Shown: one piece after another, positions 25,043 to 37,856 of the stretch
How positions within the stretch are numbered: the stretch's first letter is position 1
Layout of the letters: each line of letters begins with the position of its first letter
Assembly: GCA_026018925.1 (NCBI GenBank)
Contig: JAKSZU010000132.1
Coordinates: 186,001-250,000 of the forward strand
Length of the DNA stretch: 64,000 bases
Direction of reading: 5' to 3'
Origin: Tupaia tana
Lineage: Eukaryota > Chordata > Mammalia > Scandentia > Tupaiidae
The notes under the pieces: generated by a model
Databases searched by the model: none
Seen by the model: the letters and a program-made list of their open reading frames with translations, nothing else
Told to the model about the DNA's origin: nothing
Position numbers and translations under genes: made by a program

Positions 25043-27541
25043 CTCCCTACCACACTAGCTTTGCTTGCTGGAGGCTGAATTATGAGTAGAAAATCTTCAT
25101 TTCGCCTGTTCCCTGAAATATCTAGTTCCCAGTATCCATGTGGAATCTTCTCATAGAATGGCTCAACTCTCCTGTCTGGGAGATAGGAGCAGAAGGGATT
25201 ATTAACAAAACAAAAGAAGGAGCTGAGAGCCAGAGAGAAATTCTACCTTTAAAAAAATCGTAAAAAGGAAAAATTACCAAAAAAAATGAGGAGACAGGAG
25301 CAGAGAGAGACAGAGACCTCAGAGACACAGAGACAGGGATAGAAGGCCAGAGGGGCTCCCTACCACACTAGCTTTGCTTGCTGGAGGCTGAATTATGAGT
25401 AGAAAATCTTCATTTCGCCTGTGCCCTGAAATATCTAGTTCCCAGTATCCATGTGGAACCTTCTCATAGAATGGCTCAACTCTCCTGCCTGGGAGAAAGG
25501 AGCAGAAGGGCTTATTAACAAAACTAAAGAAGGAGCTGAGAGCCAGAGAGAAATTCTACCTTTAAAAAAATCGTAAAAAGGAAAAATTACCAAAAAAATT
25601 GAGGAGACAGGAGCAGAGAGAGACAGAGACCTCAGAGACACAGAGACAGGGATAGAAGGCCAGAGGGGCTCCCTACCACACTAGCTTTGCTTGCTGGAGG
25701 CTGAATTATGAGTACAAAATCTTCATTTCGCCTTTGCCCTGAAATATATAGTTCGCAGTATCCATGTGGAATATTCTCAGAGAATGGCTCAACCCTCCTG
25801 CCTGGGAGAAAGGAGCAGAAGGGATTATTAAAAAAACAAAAGATGGAGCTGAGAGCCAGAGAGAAATTCTCCGTTTAAAAAAATCTTAAAAAGGAACAAT
25901 TACCAAAAATAAATGAGGAGACAGGAGCAGAGAGAGAAAGAGACCTCAGAGACACAGAGACAGGGATAGAAGGCCAGAGGGGCTCCCTACCACACTAGCT
26001 TTGCTTGCTGGAGGCTGAATTATGAGTAGAAAATCTTCATTTCGCCTGTGCCCTGAAATATCTAGTTCCCAGTATCCATGTGGAATCTTCTCAGAGAGTG
26101 GTTCAACTCTCCTGCCTGGGAGAAAGGAGCAGAAGGGCTTAATAACAAAACAAAAGATGGAGCTGAGAGCCAGAAGGAAATTCTACCTTTAAAAAAATCG
26201 TAAAAAGGAAAAATTACCAAAAAAAATGTGGAGAGAGGAGCAGAGAGAGACAGAGACCTCAGAGACACAGAGACAGGGATAGAAGGCCAGAGGGGCTCCC
26301 TACCACACTAGCTTTGCTTGCTGGAAGCTGAATTATGAGTATAAAATCTTCATTTCGCCTGTGACCTTAAATATCTAGTTCCCAGTATCCGTGTGGAATA
26401 TTCTCATAGAATGGCTCAACTCTCCTGCCCGGGAGAAAGGAGCAGAAGGGCTTATTAACAAAACAAAAGAAGGAGCTGAGAGCCAGGGAGAAATTCTACC
26501 TTTAAAAAAATCGTAAAAATGAAAAATTAAGAAAAAAATGAGGAGACAGGAGCAGAGAGAGACAGAGAACTCAGAGTCACAGAGACAGGGATAGAAGGCC
26601 AGAGGGGCTCCCTACCACACTAGCTTTGCTTGCTGGAGGCTGAATTATGAGTAGAAAATCTTCATTTCGCCTGTGCCCTGAAATATCTAGTTCCAAGTAT
26701 CCATGTGGAATCTTCTCAGAGAATGGCTCAACTCTCCTGCCTGGGAGAAAGGAGCAGAAGGGCTTATTAACAAAACAAAAGATGGAGCTGAGAGCCAGAG
26801 AGAAATTCTACTTTTAAAAAAATCGTAAAAAGGAAAAATTACCAAAAAAAGAGGAGACAGGAGCAGAGAGAGACAGAGACCTCAGAGACACAGAGACAGG
26901 GATAGAAGGCCAGAGGGGCTCCCTACCACACTAGCTTTGCTTGCTGGAGGCTGAATTATTAGTAGAAAATCTTCATTTCGCCTGTGACCTGAAATATCTA
27001 GTTCCCAGTATCCATGTGGAATCTTCTCAGAGAATGGCTCAATTCTCCTGCCTGGGAGAAAGGAGCAGAAGGGCTTATTAACAAAACAAAAGATGGAGCT
27101 GAGAGCCAGAGAGAAATTCTTCCTTTAAAAAAATCTTAAAAGGAAAAATTACCAAAAATATGAGGAGACAGGAGCAGAGAGAGACAGAGACCTCAGAGAC
27201 ACAGAGACAGGTATAGAAGGCCAGAGGGGCTCCCTACCACAAAATCTTTGCTTGCTGGAGGCTGAATTATGAGTAGAAAATCTTCATTTCGCCTGTGCCC
27301 TGAAATATCTAGTTCCCAGTACCCATGTGGAAACTTCTCAGAGAATGGCTCAACTCTCCTGCCTGGGAGAAAGTTGCAGAAGGGCTTATTAACAAAACAA
27401 AAGATGGAGCTGAGCGCCAGAGAGAAATTCTACCTTTAAAAAAATCGTAAAAAGGAAAATTACCAAAAATAAATGAGGAGAAAGGAGCAGAGAGAAACAG
27501 AGACCTCAGAAACACAGAGACAGTGATAGAAGGCCGAGGGG
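25043..27541 (+). repeat. HOR family C, copy 2 (8 monomers)
   Basis: Repeats copy 1 with an offset of 2499-2500 bp. By eye the two are nearly identical; the clearest difference is one extra c near 22550 in copy 1. Confidence 0.95.
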
Positions 27542-30039
27542 CTCCCTACCACACTAGCTTTGCTTGCTGGAGGCTGAATTATGAGTAGAAAATCTTCATT
27601 TCGCCTGTGCCCTGAAATATCTAGTTTTCAGTATGCATGTGGAATCTTCTCAGAGAATGGCTCATCTCTCCTGCCTGGGAGAAAGGAGCAGAAGGGCTTA
27701 TTAACAAAACAAAAGATGGAGCTGAGTGCCAGAGAGAAATTCTACCTTTAAAAAAATCGTAAAAAGGAAAAATTACCAAAAAAAATGAGCAGACAGGAGC
27801 AGAGAGAGACAGAGACCTCAGAGACACAGAGACAGGGATAGAAGGCCAGAGGGGCTCCCTACTACAAAAGCTTTGCTTGCTGGAGGCTGAATTATGAGTA
27901 GAAAATCTTCATTTCGCCTGTGCCCTGAAATATCTAGTTCCCAGTATCCATGTGGAATCTTCTCAGAGAATGGCTCAACTCTCCTGCCTGGGAGATAGGA
28001 GCAGAAGGGCTTATTAACAAAACTAAAGAAGGAGCTGAGAGCCAGAGAGAAATTCTACCTTTAAAAAAATCGTAAAAAGGAAAAATTACCAAAAAAATTG
28101 AGGAGACAGGAGCAGAGAGAGACAGAGACCTCAGAGACACAGAGACAGGGATAGTAGGCCAGAGGGGCTCCCTACCACACTAGCTTTGCTTGCTGGAGGC
28201 TGAATTATGAGTAGAAAATCTTCATTTCGCCTTTGCCCTGAAATATCTAGTTCACAGTATCCATGTGGAATATTCTCAGAGAATGGCTCAACCCTCCTGC
28301 CTGGGAGAAAGGAGCAGAAGGGATTATTAACAAAACAAAAGATGGAGCTGAGAGCCAGAGAGAAATTCTACGTTTTAAAAAATCTTAAAAAGGAACAATT
28401 ACCAAAAATAAATGAGGAGACAGGAGCAGAGAGAGAAAGAGACCTCAGAGACACAGAGACAGGGATAGAAGGCCAGAGGGGCTCCCTACCACACTAGCTT
28501 TGCTTGCTGGAGGCTGAATTATGAGTAGAAAATCTTCATTTCGCCTGTGCCCTGAAATATCTAGTTCCCAGTATCCATGTGGAATCTTCTCAGAGAGTGG
28601 TTCAACTCTCCTGCCTGGGAGAAAGGAGCAGAAGGGCTTAATAACAAAACAAAAGATGGAGCTGAGAGCCAGAAGGAAATTCTACCTTTAAAAAAATCGT
28701 AAAAAGGAAAAATTACCAAAAAAAATGTGGAGAGAGGAGCAGAGAGAGACAGAGACCTCAGAGACACAGAGACAGGGATAGAAGGCCAGAGGGGCTCCCT
28801 ACCACAGTAGCTTTGCTTGCTGGAAGCTGAATTATGAGTATGAAATCTTCATTTCGCCTGTGACCTTAAATATCTAGTTCCCAGTATCCGTGTGGAATAT
28901 TCTCATAGAATGGCTCAACTCTCCTGCCTGGGAGAAAGGAGCAGAAGGGCTTATTAACAAAACAAAAGAAGGAGCTGAGAGCCAGGGAGAAATTCTACCT
29001 TTAAAAAAATCGTAAAAATGAAAAATTAACAAAAAAATGAGGAGACAGGAGCAGAGAGAGACAGAGAACTCAGAGTCACAGAGACAGGGATAGAAGGCCA
29101 GAGGGGCTCCCTACCACACTAGCTTTGCTTGCTGGAGGCTGAATTATGAGTAGAAAATCTTCATTTCGCCTGTGCCCTGAAATATCTAGTTCCAAGTATC
29201 CATGTGGAATCTTCTCAGAGAATGGCTCAACTCTCCTGCCTGGGAGAAAGGAGCAGAAGGGCTTATTAACAAAACAAAAGATGGAGCTGAGAGCCAGAGA
29301 GAAATTCTACTTTTAAAAAAATCGTAAAAAGGAAAAATTACCAAAAAAAGAGGAGACAGGAGCAGAGAGAGACAGAGACCTCAGAGACACAGAGACAGGG
29401 ATAGAAGGCCAGAGGGGCTCCCTACCACACTAGCTTTGCTTGCTGGAGGCTGAATTATTAGTAGAAAATCTTCATTTCGCCTGTGACCTGAAATATCTAG
29501 TTCCCAGTATCCATGTGGAATCTTCTCAGAGAATGGCTCAATTCTCCTGCCTGGGAGAAAGGAGCAGAAGGGCTTATTAACAAAACAAAAGATGGAGCTG
29601 AGAGCCAGAGAGAAATTCTTCCTTTAAAATATCTTAAAAGGAAAAATTACCAAAAATATGAGGAGACAGGAGCAGAGAGAGACAGAGACCTCAGAGACAC
29701 AGAGACAGGTATAGAAGGCCAGAGGGGCTCCCTACCACAAAATCTTTGCTTGCTGGAGGCTGAATTATGAGTAGAAAATCTTCATTTCGCCTGTGCCCTG
29801 AAATATCTAGTTCCCAGTACCCATGTGGAAACTTCTCAGAGAATGGCTCAACTCTCCTGCCTGGGAGAAAGTTGCAGAAGGGCTTATTAACAAAACAAAA
29901 GATGGAGCTGAGCGCCAGAGAGAAATTCTACCTTTAAAAAAATCGTAAAAAGGAAAATTACCAAAAATAAATGAGGAGAAAGGAGCAGAGAGAAACAGAG
30001 ACCTCAGAGACACAGAGACAGTGATAGAAGGCCGAGGGG
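27542..30039 (+). repeat. HOR family C, copy 3 (8 monomers, variant first two positions)
   Basis: Positions C3-C8 follow copies 1 and 2. The first two monomers differ: 27542 has agttttcagtatgcatg and catctctcc (type X), and 27855 starts with ctactacaaaagc but ends as C2 (aaaactaaagaagg). C5 lacks the private bases shared by copies 1 and 2. Confidence 0.93.
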
Positions 30040-31917
30040 CTCCCTACCACACTAGCTTTGCTTGCTGGAGGCTGAATTATGAGTAGAAAATCTTCATTTC
30101 GCCTGTGCCCTGAAATATCTAGTTTTCAGTATGCATGTGGAATCTTCTCAGAGAATGGCTCATCTCTCCTGCCTGGGAGAAAGGAGCAGAAGGGCTTATT
30201 AACAAAACAAAAGATGGAGCTGAGTGCCAGAGAGAAATTCTACCTTTAAAAAAATCGTAAAAAGGAAAAATTACCAAAAAAAATGAGCAGACAGGAGCAG
30301 AGAGAGACAGAGACCTCAGAGACACAGAGACAGGGATAGAAGGCCAGAGGGGCTCCCTACTACAAAAGCTTTGCTTGCTGGAGGCTGAATTATGAGTAGA
30401 AAATCTTCATTTCGCCTGTGCCCTGAAATATCTAGTTCCCAGTATCCATGTGGAATCTTCTCAGAGAATGGCTCAACTCTCCTGCCTGGGAGATAGGAGC
30501 AGAAGGGCTTATTAACAAAACTAAAGAAGGAGCTGAGAGCCAGAGAGAAATTCTACCTTTAAAAAAATCGTAAAAAGGAAAAATTACCAAAAAAATTGAG
30601 GAGACAGGAGCAGAGAGAGACAGAGACCTCAGAGACACAGAGACAGGGATAGAAGGCCAGAGGGGCTCCCTACCACACTAGCTTTGCTTGCTGGAGGCTG
30701 AATTATGAGTAGAAAATCTTCATTTCGCCTTTGCCCTGAAATATCTAGTTCACAGTATCCATGTGGAATATTCTCAGAGAATGGCTCAACCCTCCTGCCT
30801 GCGAGAAAGGAGCAGAAGGGATTATTAACAAAACAAAAGATGGAGCTGAGAGCCAGAGAGAAATTCTACGTTTTAAAAAATCTTAAAAAGGAACAATTAC
30901 CAAAAATAAATGAGGAGACAGGAGCAGAGAGAGAAAGAGACCTCAGAGACACAGAGACAGGGATAGAAGGCCAGAGGGGCTCCCTACCACACTAGCTTTG
31001 CTTGCTGGAGGCTGAATTATGAGTAGAAAATCTTCATTTCGCCTGTGCCCTGAAATATCTAGTACCCAGTATCCATGTGGAATCTTCTCAGAGAATGGCT
31101 CAACTCTCCTGCCTGGGAGAAAGGAGCAGAAGGGCTTAATAACAAAACAAAAGATGGAGCTGAGAGCCAGAAGGAAATTCTACCTTTAAAAAAATCGTAA
31201 AAAGGAAAAATTACCAAAAAAAATGTGGAGACAGGAGCAGAGAGAGACAGAGACCTCAGAGACACAGAGACAGGGATAGAAGGCCAGAGGGGCTCCCTAC
31301 CACACTAGCTTTGCTTGCTGGAAGCTGAATTATGAGTATAAAATCTTCATTTCGCCTGTGACCTTAAATATCTAGTTCCCAGTATCCATGTGGAATCTTC
31401 TCATAGAATGGCTCAACTCTCCTGCCTGGGAGAAAGGAGCAGAAGGGCTTATTAACAAAACAAAAGAAGGAGCTGAGAGCCAGAGAGAAATTCTACCTTT
31501 AAAAAAATCGTAAAAATGAAAAATTAACAAAAAATTGAGGAGAAAGGAGCAGAGAGAGACAGAGAACTCAGAGTCACAGAGACAGGGATAGAAGGCCAGA
31601 GGGGCTCCCTACCACACTAGCTTTGCTTGCTGGAGGCTGAATTATGAGTAGAAAATCTTCATTTCGCCTGTGCCCTGAAATATCTAGTTCCAAGTATCCA
31701 TGTGGAATCTTCTCAGAGAATGGCTCAACTCTCCTGCCTGGGAGAAAGGAGCAGAAGGACTTATTAACAAAACAAAAGATGGAGCTGAGAGCCAGAGAGA
31801 AATTCTACCTTTAAAAAAATCGTAAAAAGGAAAAATTAAAAAAAAAAATGAGGAGACAGGAGCAGAGAGAGACAGAGACCTCAGAGACACAGAGAAAGGG
31901 ATAGAAGGCCAGAGGGG
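30040..31917 (+). repeat. HOR family C, copy 4 (first six monomers)
   Basis: Starts with the same X and hybrid monomers as copy 3 (offset 2498 bp). C4 then carries agtacccagtatcc as in 15037 and 38484. After the C6-type monomer at 31605 the order changes to the 15976-type monomers. Confidence 0.92.
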
Positions 31918-32857
31918 CTCCCTACCACACTAGCTTTGCTTGCTGGAGGCTGAATTATGAGTAGAAAATCTTCATTTCTCCTGAGCCCTGAAATATCTAG
32001 TTCCCAGTATCCATTTGGAAACTTCTCAGAGAATGGCTCAAATCTCCTGCCTGGGAGAAAGGAGGAGCAGGGCTTAATAACAAAACAAAAGATGGAGCTG
32101 AGAGCCAGAGGGAAATTCTACCTTTAAAAAAATCGTAAAAAGGAAAAATTACCAAAAAAATATGTGGAGACAGGAGCAGAGAGAGACAGAGACCTCAGAG
32201 ACACAGAGACAGGGATAGAAGGCCAGAGGGGCTCCCTAGCACACTAGCTTTGCTTGCTGGAAGCTGAATTATGAGTATAAAATCTTCATTTCCCCTGTGA
32301 CCTTAAATATCTAGTTCCCAGTTTCCATGTGGAACCTTCTCATAGAATGGCTCAACTCTCCTGCCTGCGAGAAAGGAGCAGAAGGCCTTATTAACAAAAC
32401 AAAAGATGGAGCTGAGAGCCAGAGAGAAATTCTACCTTTAAAAAAATCGTAAAAAGGAAAAATTACCAAAAAAATTGAGGAGACAGGAGCAGAGAGAGAC
32501 AGAGAGCTCAGAGACACAGAGACAGGGATAGAAGGCCAGAGGGGCTCCCTACCACACTAGCTTTGCTTGCTGGAGGCTGAATTATGAGTAGAAAATCTTC
32601 ATTTCGCCTGTGTCCTGAAATATCTAGTTCCCAGTATCCATGTGGAATCTTCTCAGAGAATGGCTCAACTCTCCTGCCTGGGAGATAGGAGCAGAAGGGC
32701 TTATTAACAAAACAAAAGAAGGAGCTGAGAGCCAGAGAGAAATTCTACCTTTAAAAAAATCGTAAAAAGGAAAAATTACCAAAAAAAATGAGGAGACAGG
32801 AGCAGAGAGAGACAGAGTCCTCAGAGACACAGAGACAGGGATAAAAGGCCAGAGGGG
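31918..32857 (+). repeat. Relative of 15976-17227 (3 monomers)
   Basis: The monomer at 31918 shares ccatttggaaac and aggaggagcagg with 15976. The monomer at 32232 shares ctagcac and cagtttccatg with 16290. The monomer at 32545 shares the tgtcctg variant with 16915. One monomer is missing relative to the earlier copy, consistent with the mosaic structure of 32232-32544. Confidence 0.82.
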
Positions 32858-34420
32858 CTCCCTACCACACTAGCTTTGCTTGCTGGAGGCTGAATTATGA
32901 GTAGAAAATCTTCATTTCGCCTGTTCCCTGAAATATCTATTTCGCAGTATCCATGTGGAATATTCTCAGAGAATGGCTCAACTCTCCTGCCTGGGAGAAA
33001 GGAGCAGAAGGGCTTATTAACAAAACAAAAGATGGAGCTGAGAGCCGGAGAGAAATTCTATCTTTAAAAAAATCGTAAAAAGGAAAAATTAATAAAAAAA
33101 AATGAGGAGACAGGAGCAGAGAGAGACAGAGACCTCAGAGACACAGAGACAGGGATAGAAGGCCAGAGGGGCTCCCTACCACACTAGCTTTGCTTGCTGG
33201 GGGCTGAATTATGAGTAGAAAATCTTTATTTCGCCTGTTCCCTGAAATACCTAGTTCCCAGTATCCATGTGGAATCTTCTCAGAGAATGGCTCAACTCTC
33301 CTGCCTGGGAGAAAGGAGCAGAAGGGCTTATTAACAAAACAAAAGATGGAGCTGAGAGCCAGAGAGAAATTCTACCTTTAAAAAAATCGTAAAAAGGAAA
33401 AATTACCAAAAAAATGAGGAGACAGGAGCAGAGAGAGACAGAGACCTCAGAGACACAGAGACAGGGATAGAAGGCCAGAGGGGCTCCCTACCACACTAGC
33501 TTTGCTTGCTGGAGGCTGAATTATGAGTAGAAAATCTTCATTTCGCCTGTTCCCTGAAATATCTAGTTCCCAGTATCCATGTGGAATCTTCTCAGAGAAT
33601 GGCTCAACTCTCCTGCCTGGGAGAAAGGAGCAGAAGGGCTTATTAACAAAACAAAAGATGGAGCTGAGAGCCAGAGAGAAATTCGACCTTTAAAAAAATC
33701 GTAAAAAGGAAAAATTACCAAAACAAATGAGGAGACAGGAGCAGAGAGAGAAAGAGACGTCAGAGACACAGGGACAGGGATAGAAGGCCAGAGGGGCTCC
33801 CTACCACACTAGCTTTGCATGCTGGAGGCTGAATTATGAGTAGAAAATCTTCATTTCGCCTGTGCCCTGAAATATCTTGTTCCCAGTATCCATGTGGAAT
33901 CTTCTCAGAGAATGGCTCAACTCTCCTGCCTGGGAGAAAGGAGCAGAAAAGCTTATTAACAAAACATAAGATGGAATTGAGAGCCAGAGAGAAATTCTAC
34001 CTTTAAAAAAATCATAAAAAGGAAAAATTACCAAAAAAATGAAGAGACAGGAGCAGAGAGAGACAGAGACCTCAGAGACACAGATACAGGGATAGAAGGC
34101 CAGAGGGGCTCCCTACCACACTAGCGTTGCTTGCTGGAGGCTGTATTATGAGTAGAAAATCTGAACTTCGCCTGTCCCCTGTAATATCTAGTTCTGAGTA
34201 TCCATGTGGAATCTTCTCAGAGAATGGCTTAACTTTCCTGCCTGGGAGAAAGGAGCAGAAGGGCTTATTAACAAAACAACAGATGGAGCTGAGAGCCAGA
34301 GGGAAATTCTAACTTTAAAAAAATCGAAAAATGAAAAATTACCAAAAAAAATGAGGAGACAAGAGCAGAGAGAGACAGAGACCTCAGAGACACAGAGACA
34401 GGGATAGAAGGCCAGAGGGG
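32858..34420 (+). repeat. HOR family B, copy 4 (B2-B6)
   Basis: Monomers at 32858, 33172, 33484, 33797 and 34109 carry B2-B6 markers. The B4 monomer has the private change attcgacc, which is repeated 937 bp later. Confidence 0.9.
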
Positions 34421-35357
34421 CTCCCTACCACACTAGCTTTGCTTGCTGGAGGCTGAATTATGAGTAGAAAATCTTCATTTCGCCTGTTCCCTGAAATATC
34501 TAGTTCCCAGTATCCATGTGGAATCTTCTCAGAGAATGGCTCAACTCTCCTGCCTGGGAGAAAGGAGCAGAAGGGCTTATTAACAAAACAAAAGATGGAG
34601 CTGAGAGCCAGAGAGAAATTCGACCTTTAAAAAAATCGTAAAAAGGAAAAATTACCAAAACAAATGAGGAGACAGGAGCAGAGAGAGACAGAGACCTCAG
34701 AGACACAGGGACAGGGATAGAAGGCCAGAGGGGCTCCCTACCACACTAGCTTTGCATGCTGGAGGCTGAATTATGAGTAGAAAATCTTCATTTCGCCTGT
34801 GCCCTGAAATATCTTGTTCCCAGTATCCATGTGGAATCTTCTCAGAGAATGGCTCAACTCTCCTGCCTGGGAGAAAGGAGCAGAAAGGCTTATTAACAAA
34901 ACATAAGATGGAACTGAGAGCCAGAGAGAAATTCTACCTTTAAAAAAATCATAAAAAGGAAAAATTACCAAAAAAATGAGGAGACAGGAGCAGAGAGAGA
35001 CAGAGACCTCAGAGACACAGATACAGGTATAGAAGGCCAGAGGGGCTCCCTACCACACTAGCGTTGCTTGCTGGAGGCTGTATTATGAGTAGAAAATCTG
35101 AACTTCGCCTGTCCCCTGTAATATCTAGTTCTGAGTATCCATGTGGAATCTTCTCAGAGAATGGCTTAACTTTCCTGCCTGGGAGAAAGGAGCAGAAGGG
35201 CTTATTAACAAAACAAAAGATGGAGCTGAGAGCCAGAGGGCAATTCTAACTTTAAAAAAATCGAAAAATGAAAAATTACCAAAAAAAATGAGGAGACAAG
35301 AGCAGAGAGAGACAGAGACCTCAGAGACACAGAGACAGGGATAGAAGGCCAGAGGGG
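34421..35357 (+). repeat. Tandem duplicate of the B4-B5-B6 trimer
   Basis: Monomers at 34421, 34734 and 35046 repeat 33484-34420 with an offset of 937 bp. They share private variants including attcgacc in B4, aaaacataagatgg in B5, and gaggctgtattatg with gttctgag in B6. This is a local three-monomer amplification inside an older HOR. Confidence 0.93.
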
Positions 35358-37856
35358 CTCCCTACCACACTAGCTTTGCTTGCTGGAGGCTGAATTATGA
35401 GTAGAAAATCTTCATTTCGCCTGTTCCCTGAAATATCTATTTCCCAGTATCCATGTGGAATCTTCTCATAGAATGGCTCAACTCTCCTGTCTGGGAGATA
35501 GGAGCAGAAGGGCTTATTAACAAAACAAAAGAAGGAGCTGAGAGCCCGAGAGAAATTCTACCTTTAAAAAAATCTTAAAAGGAAAAATTACCAAAAAAAA
35601 TGAGGAGACAGGAGCAGAGAGAGACAGAGACCTCAGAGACACAGAGACAGGGATAGAAGGCCAGAGGGGCTCCCTACCACACTAGCTTTGCTTGCTGGAG
35701 GCTGAATTATGAGTAGAAAATCTTCATTTCGCCTGTTCCCTGAAATATCTAGTTCCCAGTATCCATGTGGAACCTTCTCATAGAATGGCTCAACTCTCCT
35801 GCCTGGGAGATAGGAGCAGAAGGGCTTATTAACAAAACTAAAGAAGGAGCTGAGAGCCAGAGAGAAATTCTACCTTTAAAAAAATCGTAAAAAGGAAAAA
35901 TTACCAAAAAAATTGAGGAGACAGGAGGAGAGAGAGACAGAGACCTCAGAGACACAGAGACAGGGATAGAAGGCCAGAGGGGCTCCCTACCACACTAGCT
36001 TTGCTTGCTGGAGGCTGAATTATGAGTAGAAAATCTTCATTTCTCCTATGCCCTGAAATATCTAGTTTGCAGTATCCATGTGGAATATTCTCAGAGAATG
36101 GCTCAACCCTCCTGCCTGGGAGAAAGGAGCAGAAGGGATTATTAACAAAACAAAAGATGGAGCTGAGAGCCAGAGAGAAATTCTACGTTTAAAAAAATCT
36201 TAAAAAGGAACAATTACCAAAAATAAATGAGGAGACAGGAGCAGAGAGAGAAAGAGACCTCAGAGACACAGAGACAGGGATAGAAGGCCAGAGGTGCTCC
36301 CTACCACACTAGATTTGCTTGCTGGAGGCTGAATTATGAGTAGAAAATCTTCATTTCGCCTGTGCCCTGAAATATGTAGTTCCCAGTATCCATGTGGAAT
36401 CTTCTCAGAGAATGGTTCAACTCTCCTGCCTGGGAGAAAGGAGCAGAAGGGCTTAATAACAAAACAAAAGATGGAGCTGAGAGCCAGAAGGAAATTCTAC
36501 CTTTAAAAAAATCGTAAAAAGGAAAAATTACCAAAAAAAATGTGGAGACAGGAGCAGAGAGAGACAGAGACCTCAGAGACACAGAGACAGGGATAGAAGG
36601 CCAGAGGGGCTCCCTACCACACTAGCTTTGCTTGCTGGAAGCTGAATTATGAGTATAAAATCTTCATTTCGCCTGTGACCTTAAATATCTAGTTCCCAGT
36701 ATCCATGTGGAATCTTCTCATAGAATGGTTCAACTCTCCTGCCTGGGAGAAAGGAGCAGAAGGGCTTATTAACAAAACAAAAGAAGGAGCTGAGAACCAG
36801 AGAGAAATTCTACCTTTAAAAAAATCGTAAAAATGAAAAATTAACAAAAAATTGAGGAGACAGGAGCAGAGAGATACAGAGAACTCAGAGTCACAGAGAC
36901 AGGGATAGAAGGCCAGAGGGGCTCCCTACCACACTAGCTTTGCTTGCTGGAGGCTGAATTATGAGTAGAAAATCTTCATTTCGCCTGTGCCCTGAAATAT
37001 CTAGTTCCAAGTATCCATGTGGAATCTTCTCAGAGAATGGCTCAACTCTCCTGCCTGGGAGAAAGGAGCAGAAGGGCTTATTAACAAAACAAAAGATGGA
37101 GCTGAGAGCCAGAGAGAAATTCTACCTTTAAAAAAATCGTAAAAAGGAAAAATTACCAAAAAAAAGAGGAGACAGGAGCAGAGAGAGACAGAGACCTCAG
37201 AGACACAGAGACAGGGATAGAAGGCCAGAGGGGCTCCCTACCACACTAGCTTTGCTTGCTGGAGGCTGAATTATTAGTAGAAAATCTTCATTTCGCCTGT
37301 GCCCTGAAATATCTAGTTCCCAGTATCCATGTGGAATCTTCTCAGAGAATGGCTCAATTCTCCTGCCTGGGAGAAAGGAGCAGAAGGGCTTATTAACAAA
37401 ACAAAAGATGGAGCTGAGAGCCAGAGAGAAATTCTTCCTTTAAAAAAATCTTAAAAGGAAAAATTACCAAAAATATGAGGAGACAGGAGCAGAGAGAGAC
37501 AGAGACCTCAGAGACACAGAGACAGGGATAGAAGGCCAGAGGGGCTCCCTACCACAAAATCTTTGCTTGCTGGAGGCTGAATTATGAGTAGAAAATCTTC
37601 ATTTCGCCTGTGCCCTGAAATATCTAGTTCCCAGTATCCATGTGGAAACTTCTCAGAGAATGGCTCAACTCTCCTGCCTGGGAGAAAGTTGCAGAAGGGC
37701 TTATTAACAAAACAAAAGATGGAGCTGAGCGCCAGAGAGAAATTCTACCTTTAAAAAAATCGTAAAAAGGAAAATTACCAAAAATAAATGAGGAGAAAGG
37801 AGCAGAGAGAAACAGAGACCTCAGAGACACAGAGACAGTGATAGAAGGCCGAGGGG
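35358..37856 (+). repeat. HOR family C, copy 5 (8 monomers)
   Basis: Monomers at 35358, 35670, 35983, 36297, 36610, 36922, 37234 and 37545 follow C1-C8 order, including C7 gaattattagtag and C8 aaagttgcag with ggccgagggg. As in the two earlier copies, family C follows B6 directly. Confidence 0.92.
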
